Positions 28,894 through 37,854 of a stretch of DNA of 64,000 nt are shown here, in pieces. This DNA is from Aurantimicrobium sp. MWH-Uga1 (GTDB lineage Bacteria > Actinomycetota > Actinomycetes > Actinomycetales > Microbacteriaceae). The notes below the pieces were generated by a model. The model searched no databases and was not told the DNA's origin. It saw only the letters and a program-made list of their open reading frames with translations. Location of the stretch: NCBI RefSeq assembly GCF_003325955.1, contig NZ_CP030929.1:930001-994000 (forward strand). The letters run 5' to 3'. Position 1 is the first letter of the stretch. The number at the start of each line of letters is the position of its first letter. Both the position numbers and the translations under genes were made by a program.

Positions 28894-30006
28894 TTAGCCA
28901 ACTTGATTAACAGTCAGGATGGTTGCTGGGATGTTGGGAACGTTGTACGCGCTGTTCAAGCTTGTCCCACCGTCAATGACGACTCCAGTGCCGCTAGAGA
29001 CAATCATGATGGCGAAGTAATCACCTGGTACGGCGTTGACAAAATAATTTAAGACCGCGACATTTTTCTCAGAGTCAGCTGCAGTTCCAAGAATGTAATC
29101 CGTTGAGGATTCGCTCATCCACTGTGCTTGTGAAATCCCATTCTTAGATAGCCAAATAGTGACGTTTCTGCGGCCATTACTGTTGTTTTTTAATTGCGAG
29201 GAAAACATGATGTTGTATTTTCCTGCGTTGGCAAAAGTTACCTTGTAACCATCAACAACACTGACTCCCTGCGCAAAATCAGTTGTTGAGAGTTCAATTG
29301 GTGCAACAACTCCCTGTGTCAAGTTTTGATCTGGAAAATGGTAGAAGCTTCCATAAGCTCCGAATCCACCTGCTGGACCCTGAATACCTTGGATTCCCTG
29401 GATTCCTTGAATACCCTGTGGTCCGGTTGCCCCAGTGGGGCCGGGCGAACCTGACGGACCAATCGGTCCGGCAGGCCCTTGTGGACCTGCATCTCCAGCA
29501 GTACACACCCCAGGAATTCCTTGCTGGCCGGTTGCCCCGACTAGGGAATCAAGGAAGTCTTGTGTAGTTCCCGTGTTCCCAAGGGATAACCACAATTGAT
29601 AGGCGCTCAGGCCATTAAGACCGTTAAGTCCATCAGCGCCGGCAATGGAATTTAAAAAATCTTCTGGAGTTCCGGAGTTCCCACCATCCAGCCACAATTG
29701 ATACGCGCTTGCACCGGGTGCACCGGGTGCACCCGGTGCACCCGGTTCGCCATTAACACCGTCTGCACCGATGTAGCCATCTTCGCCTTTTTCTCCAACA
29801 AGTGCGTCAAAAAAGTCTTGCAGCGATCCTGTGTTCCCCTGGGTAATCCACAGTTCGTATGCACTAAGTCCTGTGGTGACAGCGCGTTCGCAGGAGTCAG
29901 CAGAAGTGGGAATCACATCTGGTGTTTGGTTGCTGCACGAAGAAAGCAACACAGCAGAAACCAGTGCACTCGTAATGAGTGATAACTGAGTTCTTTTCTT
30001 TTTCAT
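28894..30006 (-). CDS. Collagen-like surface lipoprotein with SAYxLWL repeats and a jelly-roll-like C-terminus
   Basis: 370 residues. Positively charged signal peptide with lipobox LSSC (Cys24), so the protein should be lipid-anchored outside the cell. Three copies of a 24-residue unit of the form SAY-LW--GN-G---DF--S--G start at residues 48, 100 and 134, separated by Gly-X-Y collagen tracts (71-99, 123-133, 157-166) and followed by a longer tract (171-213) with GPQ, GPA and GIQ triplets. Residues 214-370 look like a beta-rich C1q/TNF-like trimer head (YKVTFANAGKYNIMFSSQL). ATG at 30006 is chosen because it starts the signal peptide and has AGGGGG upstream. Function unknown; adhesion or stalk formation is possible. 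Confidence 0.8.
   Translation of the reverse strand: MKKKRTQLSLITSALVSAVLLSSCSNQTPDVIPTSADSCERAVTTGLSAYELWITQGNTGSLQDFFDALVGEKGEDGYIGADGVNGEPGAPGAPGAPGASAYQLWLDGGNSGTPEDFLNSIAGADGLNGLNGLSAYQLWLSLGNTGTTQDFLDSLVGATGQQGIPGVCTAGDAGPQGPAGPIGPSGSPGPTGATGPQGIQGIQGIQGIQGPAGGFGAYGSFYHFPDQNLTQGVVAPIELSTTDFAQGVSVVDGYKVTFANAGKYNIMFSSQLKNNSNGRRNVTIWLSKNGISQAQWMSESSTDYILGTAADSEKNVAVLNYFVNAVPGDYFAIMIVSSGTGVVIDGGTSLNSAYNVPNIPATILTVNQVG
29380..29415. repeat. 9-base tandem repeat coding Gly-Ile-Gln triplets
   Basis: Four tandem 9-mers of the form YTGRATNCC on the plus strand. They encode GIQ units on the minus strand inside the collagen tract. The 9-base unit preserves frame if copies are gained or lost. Confidence 0.8.
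29711..29746. repeat. 9-base tandem repeat coding Gly-Ala-Pro triplets
   Basis: Four tandem copies of GCACCGGGT or GCACCCGGT (29711-29719, 29720-29728, 29729-29737, 29738-29746). They encode the GAP/APG run of the first collagen tract and can change copy number without frameshift. Confidence 0.85.
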
Positions 30007-30067
30007 CAAACCCCCTGAACATTCGTCACAATACTCCTCATGGCGCAATAGTTCAGCTGAATTCGAG

Positions 30068-31666
30068 TTAGGCAAGCTCCACAAGGTCTGCGTATTCCTT
30101 GTTCCAGTGATCTTCAATTCCATCTGGAAGGATCAGGACTCTCTCAGGATTCAACGCCTCTACAGCACCTGGGTCGTGAGAGACCAAGACCACGGATCCT
30201 TTATAGGTCGCTAGTGCGCCCAATATCTCTTCACGAGAGACTGGGTCGAGGTTGTTGGTTGGCTCATCAAGTAACAAGACGTTTGCGCTCGAGACAACAA
30301 GCATGGCCAATGCCAAGCGTGTCTTTTCACCACCGGAGAGAACACCGGCTGGTTTGAGAACATCATCACCAGTGAATAGGAAAGAACCCAGAACTTTGCG
30401 GCATTCGGTTTCAGTCATGTGAGAAGCGGCAGAAACCATGTTTTGCAGGACTGAATCTTGAACTCGGAGAGTTTCATGCTCCTGGGCGTAGTAACCGACC
30501 TTGAGTCCATGGCCTTCAATCACGTGCCCGGTGTCTGGCTTATCCACCCCTGCCAGAATGCGCAGCAGCGTAGTTTTACCTGCACCATTGAAACCCAGGA
30601 TTACCACTCGTGATCCACGGTCTATAGCTAGATCTACTGCCGTGAAGATTTCCAAGGACCCATACGATCTCGAAAGGTCTTCCGCCATAAGCGGGGTCTT
30701 TCCACAAGGAGCTGGATCAGGGAATCGCAATTTCGCAACCTTGTCGCTTTGACGCACTTCGTCCAAGCCAGCAAGCAGGGTTTCAGCTCGACGTGCCATC
30801 TGCTTTGCCGCTACCGCTCCCGAGGCTCGCGCACCCATCTTTGCTGCTTGTGCCTGCAGTGTAGAAGCTTTTTGTTCTGCATTGGCACGCTCTCGCTTAC
30901 GGCGTTGCTCATCTTGTTCGCGCTGCTTCTGGTAGTTCTTCCAGTTCATGTTGTAGATATCAATGACTTGGCGATTAGCATCAAGATAGAAGACTCGGTT
31001 GACCGTTTCGCCCACCAGCTCCACATCGTGGCTGATGATGATTAGTCCCCCCTGATATCCCTTGAGAAATTCGCGAAGCCAGACGACTGAATCTGCATCC
31101 AAGTGGTTGGTCGGTTCATCCAAGAGCATCGTGTCTGCCCCTGAAAACAAAATTCGTGCGAGTTCGATTCGTCTACGTTGACCACCCGACAGAGTCTTGA
31201 GAGGTTGATCGAGGATGCGGTCAGGCAATTGCAGGTTGGATGCAATCGACGCAGCCTCTGCCTCAGCCGCATAGCCTCCCAAGGCATCGAAACGGTCAGC
31301 TAATTCGCCGTATTTGCGCATTGCTTCCGCGGCAACTTTTTCACTAGAGTCACCCATCAGGAGACTGTTCTCAGCCATACCCTGAACTAACGAGCCCAGG
31401 CCGCGCGCATTAAGAATGCGGGTTCGAGCTAGCTCTTCAGGATCGCCGGAGCGGGGGTCTTGAGGGAGATAACCAATCTCACCTGAAATCTCTATGGTTC
31501 CCTCAGCTGGCTGCAAGTCGCCTGCGAGTGTTTTCGTCAAAGTGGTTTTACCAGCACCGTTACGGCCGACCAAGCCAATCTTGTCACCGTGTGAGACGCG
31601 GAAAGAAACTTCCGACATGAGCACTCGGGCGCCTACGCGCAGCTCAAGGTCTTGGACATTGAGCAC
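30068..31666 (-). CDS. ABC-F family ATPase
   Basis: 532 residues, two ABC domains and no membrane segment, the ABC-F layout of ribosome-acting ATPases. First domain: GRNGAGKTT, LSGGQRRRIELARILF, LLDEPTNHLD. Between them a charged Arg/Lys/Gln-rich linker (about 235-300). Second domain: GFNGAGKTT, LSGGEKTRLALAMLV, LLDEPTNNLD. Members are translation factors or antibiotic resistance proteins; which applies here is not visible, and a housekeeping role is more likely. GTG at 31666. The collagen lipoprotein follows 61 bases downstream on the same strand. Confidence 0.9.
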   Translation of the reverse strand: MLNVQDLELRVGARVLMSEVSFRVSHGDKIGLVGRNGAGKTTLTKTLAGDLQPAEGTIEISGEIGYLPQDPRSGDPEELARTRILNARGLGSLVQGMAENSLLMGDSSEKVAAEAMRKYGELADRFDALGGYAAEAEAASIASNLQLPDRILDQPLKTLSGGQRRRIELARILFSGADTMLLDEPTNHLDADSVVWLREFLKGYQGGLIIISHDVELVGETVNRVFYLDANRQVIDIYNMNWKNYQKQREQDEQRRKRERANAEQKASTLQAQAAKMGARASGAVAAKQMARRAETLLAGLDEVRQSDKVAKLRFPDPAPCGKTPLMAEDLSRSYGSLEIFTAVDLAIDRGSRVVILGFNGAGKTTLLRILAGVDKPDTGHVIEGHGLKVGYYAQEHETLRVQDSVLQNMVSAASHMTETECRKVLGSFLFTGDDVLKPAGVLSGGEKTRLALAMLVVSSANVLLLDEPTNNLDPVSREEILGALATYKGSVVLVSHDPGAVEALNPERVLILPDGIEDHWNKEYADLVELA

Positions 31667-31721
31667 AGGCTTTTCCCGATTCTTTGTTACTTCTATCTAA
31701 GCCAAGTGGCTTCTACTCCCC

Positions 31722-31727
31722 TAGTAT
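31722..31727 (+). promoter_or_regulatory. -10 box of a leaderless promoter for bioY
   Basis: TAGTAT, six bases before the ATG at 31734; the region has no purine-rich ribosome binding site. A small hairpin-forming repeat, AAGCC-aagt-GGCTT (31699-31712), overlaps the spacer and -35 zone and could be an operator. Confidence 0.5.
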
Positions 31728-31733
31728 ATTTCT

Positions 31734-32336
31734 ATGTCGAACATCACTCTTGCTGCCTCACGCCCAGTTCTCGCTGACCGCCTTGGTGCGCGCAGCATCG
31801 CAACCGACATCGCTTTCATTGCTGCAGGTGCCGCACTGACTGCTGGTGCCGCTCAGATTGTTATCCCGATGTGGCCTGTTCCTATCACCGGACAGACTTT
31901 TGCTGTGCTGTTCGTCGGCGCAACCCTCGGCTCATTACGCGGCGCACTTTCCATGCTTCTCTACATCGGCCTTGGTGTTGCAGGTCTCCCTGTCTTCGCG
32001 GAGGGTGGCGCAGGCCTGGCTAAGGTACTTGGCCCCACCGGCGGATACATGATTGGCTTTGTTCTTGCTGCCGCCCTTGTTGGTTGGTTGGCACAGCGCG
32101 AATGGGACCGAAAAGTTCTTGGCACCATCGGCGCGTTCCTAGCTGGAACCGTTGTGATTTACGCGGTTGGTCTGCCCTGGCTTTCTGTTGCCCTCGGTCA
32201 GCTGGGATACCCCAACGACCTTTCCGCAACCTTGCAGGCAGGTCTTTACCCCTTCATTCCTGGAGACATCCTCAAAGCACTGATCGCAGGTGGACTTCTG
32301 CCATTCGCTTGGAAGCTCGTCAACCGCGCCAAGTAA
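31734..32336 (+). CDS. bioY: Biotin transporter BioY (ECF S-component)
   Basis: 200 residues, about six membrane segments. BioY signatures are present: VPITGQTFAVLFVGATLG, the YIGLGVAGLPVFAEGGAG loop, PTGGYMIGFVLAA and the late PGDILKALIAG. Takes up biotin with or without an ECF energising module; no bioM/bioN genes are adjacent, so it works alone or with a shared module. Its presence suggests that the cell imports biotin for acetyl-CoA carboxylase. Leaderless start inferred. Monocistronic with its own terminator. Confidence 0.94.
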   Translation: MSNITLAASRPVLADRLGARSIATDIAFIAAGAALTAGAAQIVIPMWPVPITGQTFAVLFVGATLGSLRGALSMLLYIGLGVAGLPVFAEGGAGLAKVLGPTGGYMIGFVLAAALVGWLAQREWDRKVLGTIGAFLAGTVVIYAVGLPWLSVALGQLGYPNDLSATLQAGLYPFIPGDILKALIAGGLLPFAWKLVNRAK

Positions 32337-32349
32337 TCGAATTACAAAA

Positions 32350-32385
32350 CGAAGGCCCCCGACATTATCGGGGGCCTTCGCTTTT
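32350..32385 (+). terminator. Terminator after bioY
   Basis: 13-pair GC-rich stem (32350-32362 with 32368-32380), loop CATTA, then CTTTT. A second small hairpin, GTCGCA-gggg-TGCGAC at 32401-32416, may serve the convergent metB gene. Confidence 0.9.
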
Positions 32386-32459
32386 CAATACAGGTGAAAT
32401 GTCGCAGGGGTGCGACGAACACATCAACCTGTAAGTCTGTGCGCGAGTACGCCACATGA

Positions 32460-33611
32460 TTACAGCAGAGAATCTAATGCTTGCGCAAGGTCTTCAATAA
32501 GATCATCGATGTCTTCGATTCCCACACTGATGCGAACCAGGTTTGATGGAACCTCAAGTGCAGTTCCTTCAACGGAATGATGTGTCATTAACCCAGGGTG
32601 TTCAATCAGTGATTCCACTCCTCCGAGAGAGGGAGCAAGAGTAAAGAGCTTGGTGCGAGTAAGCAGTGTTGTGGCAGCTGCTTCTCCCCCAACAAGCTGT
32701 ATGGACATCATGCCGCCGAATGCAGACATTTGCCGAGATGCAATTTCGTGACCTGGGTGAGAACTCAAACCCGGATAGAGAATGTGTTCTACAGCTGCAT
32801 GACCTTCAAAACGTTGAGCCAAGGCGAGAGCGTTCTCTGAGTGGCGCTCCATGCGGATACCGAGGGTTTTGATACCGCGCATGGTCAGATAGGCATCAAA
32901 AGGTGAGGAGATAGCACCCATCCAGTTTTGAATCTGGGCTACCTTCTCAGCAAGTTCTGCATCCTTGAGAACGATGGCACCGCCGACAACATCGCTGTGA
33001 CCGCCGAGGTACTTTGTTGTGGAGTGCAATACGACATCTGCGCCTAGTTCAAATGGGCGCTGCAGAGCTGGGGTGGCAAAAGTGTTGTCGACAAGTACAA
33101 GTGCACCATGACGATGTGAAATCGCAGCAACTGCCTCGATATCAACAACACTCATCAGTGGGTTGGTGGGGGTCTCGATACGAACAACCTGGGGTTTCGT
33201 GGACGCAATGAGGTCTTCTACCTGGGTAAGGTCAGCAAAATCAATGGTTGAGTGACCAATGCCGAGAGGTCCATACACTTGCGCTATCGCGCGATACGAA
33301 CCACCGTAGGCATCATTACCTAGAACAATGTGATCACCAGGCTTGAGAACTGATCTGAAGAAGGCATCTTCTGCCGCCATGCCGCTGGCAAAAGAATAGG
33401 CAAGCAATCCACCTTCCAGCGAGGCTAGATTTTGTTGTAGCGCTGTGCGCGTGGGGTTATCACATCGTGAATACTCGAAACCGTTGAGTGGAGTTCCAGG
33501 AACGTCCTGTTCGAAGGTTGAAGACAGATAAATCGGAGGAACAACTGCCCCTGTGGTGGGGTCGGGAGTTTGACCTGCGTGAATCGATCTGGTGTTAAAA
33601 CCCTGTGCCAT
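32460..33611 (-). CDS. metB: Cystathionine gamma-synthase / PLP-dependent trans-sulfuration enzyme
   Basis: 383 residues, usual length. PLP lysine in [16 protein letters not shown] (about residue 200), N-terminal [10 protein letters not shown] and [13 protein letters not shown], and SFASGMAAE. These are the marks of the Cys/Met metabolism PLP family. Cystathionine gamma-synthase is the best call for this subgroup; cystathionine lyase is the alternative. ATG at 33611 has only a weak purine stretch and a TAGCCT box seven bases upstream. Confidence 0.87.
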   Translation of the reverse strand: MAQGFNTRSIHAGQTPDPTTGAVVPPIYLSSTFEQDVPGTPLNGFEYSRCDNPTRTALQQNLASLEGGLLAYSFASGMAAEDAFFRSVLKPGDHIVLGNDAYGGSYRAIAQVYGPLGIGHSTIDFADLTQVEDLIASTKPQVVRIETPTNPLMSVVDIEAVAAISHRHGALVLVDNTFATPALQRPFELGADVVLHSTTKYLGGHSDVVGGAIVLKDAELAEKVAQIQNWMGAISSPFDAYLTMRGIKTLGIRMERHSENALALAQRFEGHAAVEHILYPGLSSHPGHEIASRQMSAFGGMMSIQLVGGEAAATTLLTRTKLFTLAPSLGGVESLIEHPGLMTHHSVEGTALEVPSNLVRISVGIEDIDDLIEDLAQALDSLL

Positions 33612-33618
33612 GTTCTTT

Positions 33619-33624
33619 AGGCTA
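33619..33624 (-). promoter_or_regulatory. -10 box of a leaderless promoter for metB
   Basis: TAGCCT on the minus strand, seven bases (AAAGAAC) before the ATG. Confidence 0.42.
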
Positions 33625-33648
33625 CGCCGGCTTGATTACTTGTGGAAA

Positions 33649-33669
33649 ATTTCTTCCCAGAAATGTTAC
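33649..33669 (-). terminator. Weak hairpin at the end of the suf operon
   Basis: ATTTCT and AGAAAT (33649-33654 and 33659-33664) pair around a 4-base loop; on the minus strand TTTCC follows. Located between the sufT stop and metB. Confidence 0.3.
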
Positions 33670-33690
33670 GACGCAACAAGGCGGGCAAAT

Positions 33691-34020
33691 CTAGATTGAG
33701 AAACCCAATGCGCGCATCATGTCGCGGCCATCATCAGTAATCTTCTCTGGACCCCATGGTGGCATCCACACCCAGTTGATGCGGAAAGCTTCAACAACAC
33801 CATCTAGTGCTTCAGCCGTTTGCTCTTCAATGACATCAGTCAGAGGGCATCCAGCACTGGTGAGAGTCATGTGGATAATCAGTGCATCGTTTTCGTCATC
33901 CCACTTGAGGTCATAAATCAAGCCCAGGTCAACGATGTTGATGCCCAGTTCAGGGTCCATTACCTCTTTGAGCGCATCAATGCATTGGTTATAGCGCTCG
34001 TCGGAGAGTTCAGAGGACAT
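33691..34020 (-). CDS. sufT: Metal-sulfur cluster assembly factor (SufT, DUF59/MIP18 family)
   Basis: 109 residues. DUF59 features: EVMDPELGINIVDLGLIY and the conserved TSAGCPL with the reactive cysteine, then WVWMPPWGPEKITDDGR. Helps maturation of Fe-S proteins. Follows sufC by two bases and ends the suf operon; in many actinobacteria sufS and sufU stand between sufC and this gene, but they are not here. Confidence 0.92.
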   Translation of the reverse strand: MSSELSDERYNQCIDALKEVMDPELGINIVDLGLIYDLKWDDENDALIIHMTLTSAGCPLTDVIEEQTAEALDGVVEAFRINWVWMPPWGPEKITDDGRDMMRALGFSI

Positions 34021-34022
34021 TG

Positions 34023-34778
34023 TTACGCAATCTCGAGGTAGCGGTCGTAGCCCTCGTTCTCGAGGCGTTCTGCCAGTTCGGGGCCACCTTCTTCGGCAAC
34101 TTTACCGTTGACAAATACGTGGACAAACTGTGGCTTGATGTAGCGGAGAATGCGGGTGTAGTGCGTGATGAGCAGAACACCAAGGTTATTGTTTTCCTTG
34201 GCACGGTTCACGCCTTCAGAAACAATCTTCAAAGCGTCAACGTCAAGACCGGAGTCTGTTTCGTCCAGTACAGCAAACTTTGGCTTGAGAAGTTCAAGCT
34301 GAAGAATTTCGTGGCGCTTCTTTTCTCCGCCAGAGAATCCTTCATTGACGTTGCGCTCAGAGAAACTGGCATCCATACGAAGGTTTGCCATTGCTTCACG
34401 CACATCCTTTATCCAGGTGCGCAGAGCAGGTGTTTCACCGTCAATGGCGGTTTTTGCCGTACGAAGGAAGTTGGTGACGGTGACGCCTGGAATCTCGACG
34501 GGGTACTGCATAGCCAGGAAGAGACCTGCCTTGGCACGCTCGTCAACACTCATCTCAAGAACATCTTCACCGTCGAGGGTGATGGACCCACTATCCACGG
34601 TGTACTTAGGGTGGCCAGCAATTGTGTAGGCAAGAGTGGATTTACCCGAACCGTTAGGACCCATGATGGCGTGGGTTTCACCGGAATTGATCTCTAAGTT
34701 GACGCCACGCAGAATCTGCTTGGTGCCCTGTTCGGTCTCCACGCTGACGTGCAGGTCGGTGATCTTCAGAGTTGACAT
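34023..34778 (-). CDS. sufC: Fe-S assembly ATPase SufC
   Basis: 251 residues. Walker A GPNGSGKST near 40, signature SGGEKKRHEILQL, Walker B AVLDETDSGLD, as in SufC. Forms the SufBCD scaffold complex that builds Fe-S clusters. Third from last gene of the operon, 3 bases after the Rieske gene. Confidence 0.96.
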   Translation of the reverse strand: MSTLKITDLHVSVETEQGTKQILRGVNLEINSGETHAIMGPNGSGKSTLAYTIAGHPKYTVDSGSITLDGEDVLEMSVDERAKAGLFLAMQYPVEIPGVTVTNFLRTAKTAIDGETPALRTWIKDVREAMANLRMDASFSERNVNEGFSGGEKKRHEILQLELLKPKFAVLDETDSGLDVDALKIVSEGVNRAKENNNLGVLLITHYTRILRYIKPQFVHVFVNGKVAEEGGPELAERLENEGYDRYLEIA

Positions 34779-34781
34779 GAC

Positions 34782-35108
34782 TTAGATCTCTTTCGTAACG
34801 GTGGGGTCAATAAATACTTCGCCGTCAATTACTTCAACGACAAAAACTGGGACAGGTTCGTAAGCGGGCAACGTCAGTGGCTTGCCAGTGGTGAGCTCAA
34901 ATTTGGAACCGTGAGCCCAACATTCCAGAGTGTTGTCCTCAACGAAACCTTCAGCCAAGGAAATATCTCCGTGTGTGCAGGTATCACCGATGGCATGAAT
35001 ATCTCCAGCGGAGTCCAAGACGAGTGCAATAGGAATTCCCCCCACAACAACGCGCTTTGCCTGATCTTGAACAAGCTCAGACACGGCACAAACTTTTTCA
35101 GCAGCCAT
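34782..35108 (-). CDS. Rieske [2Fe-2S] ferredoxin-like protein
   Basis: 108 residues. Complete Rieske motifs: Cys44 and His46 in CTHGD, Cys63 and His66 in CWAHGS. Such small Rieske proteins are often annotated as oxygenase ferredoxin subunits, but here it lies inside the suf operon between sufD and sufC, a conserved actinobacterial arrangement, so a role in electron supply or cluster transfer during Fe-S assembly is more likely (inference). Confidence 0.92.
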   Translation of the reverse strand: MAAEKVCAVSELVQDQAKRVVVGGIPIALVLDSAGDIHAIGDTCTHGDISLAEGFVEDNTLECWAHGSKFELTTGKPLTLPAYEPVPVFVVEVIDGEVFIDPTVTKEI

Positions 35109-35110
35109 CG

Positions 35111-36223
35111 CTAAACACCAGCCTCCAGCTTGTTGTTGAGGTATTCCTCAATACGTTCTTCCAATGCAGGGACCTCAAGCTGTTGAACAATCTCGTTCAA
35201 GAATCCACGGACTACCAGGCGGCGTGCATCTGCTTCGCTGATCCCACGAGATTGGAGGTAGAACAGCTGTTCGTCGTCGAAACGTCCTGTAGCGGAAGCG
35301 TGACCAGCGCCAGCAATATCCCCGGTTTCAATTTCGAGGTTAGGGATCGAATCCGCACGGGTTCCTTCAGTGAGAACCAAGTTGCGGTTTTGCTCGTATG
35401 AGTCAGTTCCTAAAGCCCTGTTACCAATCAGGACGTCACCAATCCACACGGTGCGAGCACCCTTCCCTTGCAGCGCTCCCTTGTAGTTGACACGGCTCTT
35501 GGACTGAGGCGCATCATGGTTGACATAAACCTGCTGCTCAATGTGCTGTCCAGCATCAGCGAAGTAGACACCGTTGAGGACAACGGAAGAGCCAGCATCC
35601 GCCAAAATGGCGGAGGGATTGACTCGAATGACATCACCGCTCAGGGAGACAAGTGTGTGCTTGAGCTCAGCATCTTTGCCGATAGAAGCAAAGTGGCTAC
35701 CCAAGTGTAAGGCGTCGTCGTTCCACTCTTGAACGGAGACGAGGTTCAGACGAGAACCCTCGCCGAGAACTACTTCCAGGTTTTCAACTAAACGAGCATC
35801 ACCTGAGTTTTGCAGGATGACGGTTGCCTGTGCATGTGGAGCTGTAGTGATCAGAATGTGGGCTGCACGAGGTGTAGTTCCTAGCCCTTCACGCGTAATG
35901 GTGATTTCGCTGTGTTCTTCTGAGGTAGCCGAAATGAGTAGAACTTCCCCAGCAGCCTTCCAAGCGTTGGCGGAAGCCTTGTCCTCAGGCATGCCTGCAG
36001 CGCCCACACGAGCATCGCTGGAAGAAATCCAGGAGACCTCGAAACCAGCAACCTCTGGAGCGCTGTAGGGGAAACGTGAACCGTCGAGTGGGCCTGAAAT
36101 TAGCTCCTGCAGCTTAGCTACGGGAGAGAATTTCCAATCCAATTCGCGTCCGGTAACCGTTTCAAAATCTTCTGGGTTGGTCGATTTTGGGCGCGCGGAA
36201 CGGATTTGTACGGGGATGCTCAT
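35111..36223 (-). CDS. sufD: Fe-S assembly protein SufD
   Basis: 370 residues. SufBD beta-helix core with the late motif GHASATGRFDDEQLFYLQSRG and a C-terminal RRLVVRGFLNEI, homologous to the SufB end. Partner of SufB and SufC in the scaffold. Two bases after sufB. Confidence 0.93.
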   Translation of the reverse strand: MSIPVQIRSARPKSTNPEDFETVTGRELDWKFSPVAKLQELISGPLDGSRFPYSAPEVAGFEVSWISSSDARVGAAGMPEDKASANAWKAAGEVLLISATSEEHSEITITREGLGTTPRAAHILITTAPHAQATVILQNSGDARLVENLEVVLGEGSRLNLVSVQEWNDDALHLGSHFASIGKDAELKHTLVSLSGDVIRVNPSAILADAGSSVVLNGVYFADAGQHIEQQVYVNHDAPQSKSRVNYKGALQGKGARTVWIGDVLIGNRALGTDSYEQNRNLVLTEGTRADSIPNLEIETGDIAGAGHASATGRFDDEQLFYLQSRGISEADARRLVVRGFLNEIVQQLEVPALEERIEEYLNNKLEAGV

Positions 36224-36225
36224 TA

Positions 36226-37644
36226 CTAGCCCACCGAGCCTTCCATGCCGAGTTCAATCAGCTTGTTCAGTTCCAGGGCATATTCCATGGGAAGTTCACG
36301 GGAGATGGGCTCGATAAAACCACGAACAATCATGGCCATAGCCTCGTCCTCAGCCATACCTCTACTCATCAGGTAAAAGAGCTGGTCTTCACTGACTTTA
36401 GAGACGGTTGCTTCGTGGCCTAGCTGAACATCATCAACACGGATATCAATTGCTGGGTAGGTGTCAGATCGGGAGATGGTGTCTACCAGAAGAGCATCAC
36501 ATCGGACAGTGTTGGCCGAGTTGTGCGCGTTCGCATCCATACGAATTTCACCGCGGTAACCGGCACGTCCCCCGCCACGAGCAATGGACTTGGAGACAAT
36601 GGAGCTCTGGGTATTGGGAGCCATGTGAATCATCTTGGCGCCGGCGTCTTGGTGCTGCCCAGGGCCAGCAAATGCGACAGAAAGGGTCTCGCCCTTAGCA
36701 CCCTCACCCACGAGGTAGACCGAGGGATACTTCATGGTGACCTTGGAGCCGATGTTGCCGTCAATCCACTCCATGGTTGCACCCTCGTGCGCAATGGCAC
36801 GCTTGGTTACCAGGTTGTAGACGTTGTTGGACCAGTTCTGGATGGTGGTGTACCGAACGCGAGCATTCTTCTTGACCACGATTTCGACAACTGCTGAGTG
36901 AAGGGAGTCGCTCTTGTAGATGGGTGCAGTACATCCTTCGATGTAGTGAACGTAACTTCCTTCATCAGCGATGATGAGCGTGCGCTCAAATTGACCCATG
37001 TTCTCCGTGTTAATGCGGAAATATGCCTGAAGAGGAATCTCAACATGGACTCCGGGTGGAACATAGACGAAAGAACCACCCGACCACACAGCTGTGTTCA
37101 GCGCAGCAAACTTGTTATCTCCGGCAGGAATGACAGTGCCGAAGTATTCTTCGAAAAATTCAGGGTGCTCTTTCAGAGCAGTATCGGTGTCCATGAAGAT
37201 GACACCCTGGCGCTCGAGCTCTTCGTTGATCTGGTGGTAGACCACTTCAGATTCATACTGTGCTGCAACACCCGCAACCAAACGCTGACGTTCAGCCTCA
37301 GGGATACCGAGCTTCTCGTAGGTGTCTTTGATTTCGTCGGGGAGATCCTCCCAGGTTTGAGCCTGACGTTCCGTTGACCGGACAAAATACTTGATGTTGT
37401 CGAAGTGAATTTCAGACAGGTCAGCGCCCCAGTTAGGCATGGGCTTACGACCGAACATTTCGTATGCCTTGAGGCGAGTCTTGAGCATCCACTCTGGCTC
37501 GTTCTTGAGGCCAGAGATGTCTTTGACAACGTCCTCGTTGATACCGCGGCGAGCGCTGGCACCTGCGGCGTCCTTATCGTGCCAACCGAATTCGTACTGG
37601 CCAATGCCCTCAAGTTCGGGCCGGTCGATCAGGATGTCTGACAT
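36226..37644 (-). CDS. sufB: Fe-S assembly protein SufB
   Basis: 472 residues. Typical SufB opening ([16 protein letters not shown]), central [10 protein letters not shown] with the cluster-related cysteine, and C-terminal [21 protein letters not shown]. The frame extends 18 codons upstream, but the ATG at 37644 with AAAGAGAG before it matches the family start. First gene of the suf operon; a TAGATT box about 20 bases upstream may be the -10. No sufR regulator gene lies upstream; ctaA is divergent instead. Confidence 0.95.
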   Translation of the reverse strand: MSDILIDRPELEGIGQYEFGWHDKDAAGASARRGINEDVVKDISGLKNEPEWMLKTRLKAYEMFGRKPMPNWGADLSEIHFDNIKYFVRSTERQAQTWEDLPDEIKDTYEKLGIPEAERQRLVAGVAAQYESEVVYHQINEELERQGVIFMDTDTALKEHPEFFEEYFGTVIPAGDNKFAALNTAVWSGGSFVYVPPGVHVEIPLQAYFRINTENMGQFERTLIIADEGSYVHYIEGCTAPIYKSDSLHSAVVEIVVKKNARVRYTTIQNWSNNVYNLVTKRAIAHEGATMEWIDGNIGSKVTMKYPSVYLVGEGAKGETLSVAFAGPGQHQDAGAKMIHMAPNTQSSIVSKSIARGGGRAGYRGEIRMDANAHNSANTVRCDALLVDTISRSDTYPAIDIRVDDVQLGHEATVSKVSEDQLFYLMSRGMAEDEAMAMIVRGFIEPISRELPMEYALELNKLIELGMEGSVG

Positions 37645-37762
37645 GGCTCTCTTTCTGACGAATCTAGACTTAAGAAGAGAACAGAAACATTGGCGCAAAA
37701 CATCGCGTCAATCTCGCTTGTTCTCGCCCTCGAGTTATCGGCTTTCGCTCGATTTCAACTAA

Positions 37763-37781
37763 CGAACTTAGCCTAGCCTTA
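37763..37781. promoter_or_regulatory. DtxR/IdeR-like iron box between sufB and ctaA
   Basis: On the minus strand the 19-mer contains TAGGCTAA and agrees with the DtxR/IdeR consensus TTAGGTTAGGCTAACCTAA at 13 of 19 positions by hand alignment. It lies 119 bases before sufB and 74 bases before ctaA. Iron control of suf is plausible, but the right half is poor. Confidence 0.35.
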
Positions 37782-37843
37782 GTTCATTGGATTAGACAGG
37801 GTAAATGCGTTCTTCTTCAGCGAACAACATCAAACAGAGTAGG

Positions 37844-37849
37844 TATATT
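37844..37849 (+). promoter_or_regulatory. -10 box of a leaderless promoter for ctaA
   Basis: TATATT, five bases before the GTG start at 37855; no ribosome binding site. Confidence 0.42.
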
Positions 37850-37854
37850 CCCAC

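Noticed and set aside
30007..30123. Upstream in-frame extension of the collagen lipoprotein
   Set aside because: Would place a hydrophilic 39-residue stretch before the signal peptide; the ATG at 30006 has a ribosome binding site and gives a normal lipoprotein signal.
31699..31712. AAGCC/GGCTT element before bioY as a BirA/BioQ operator
   Set aside because: Too short and unlike the known biotin operators; kept only as a note in the bioY promoter entry.
34020..34697. 225-codon open frame opposite sufC
   Set aside because: Antisense shadow; sufC carries all ABC motifs on the other strand.
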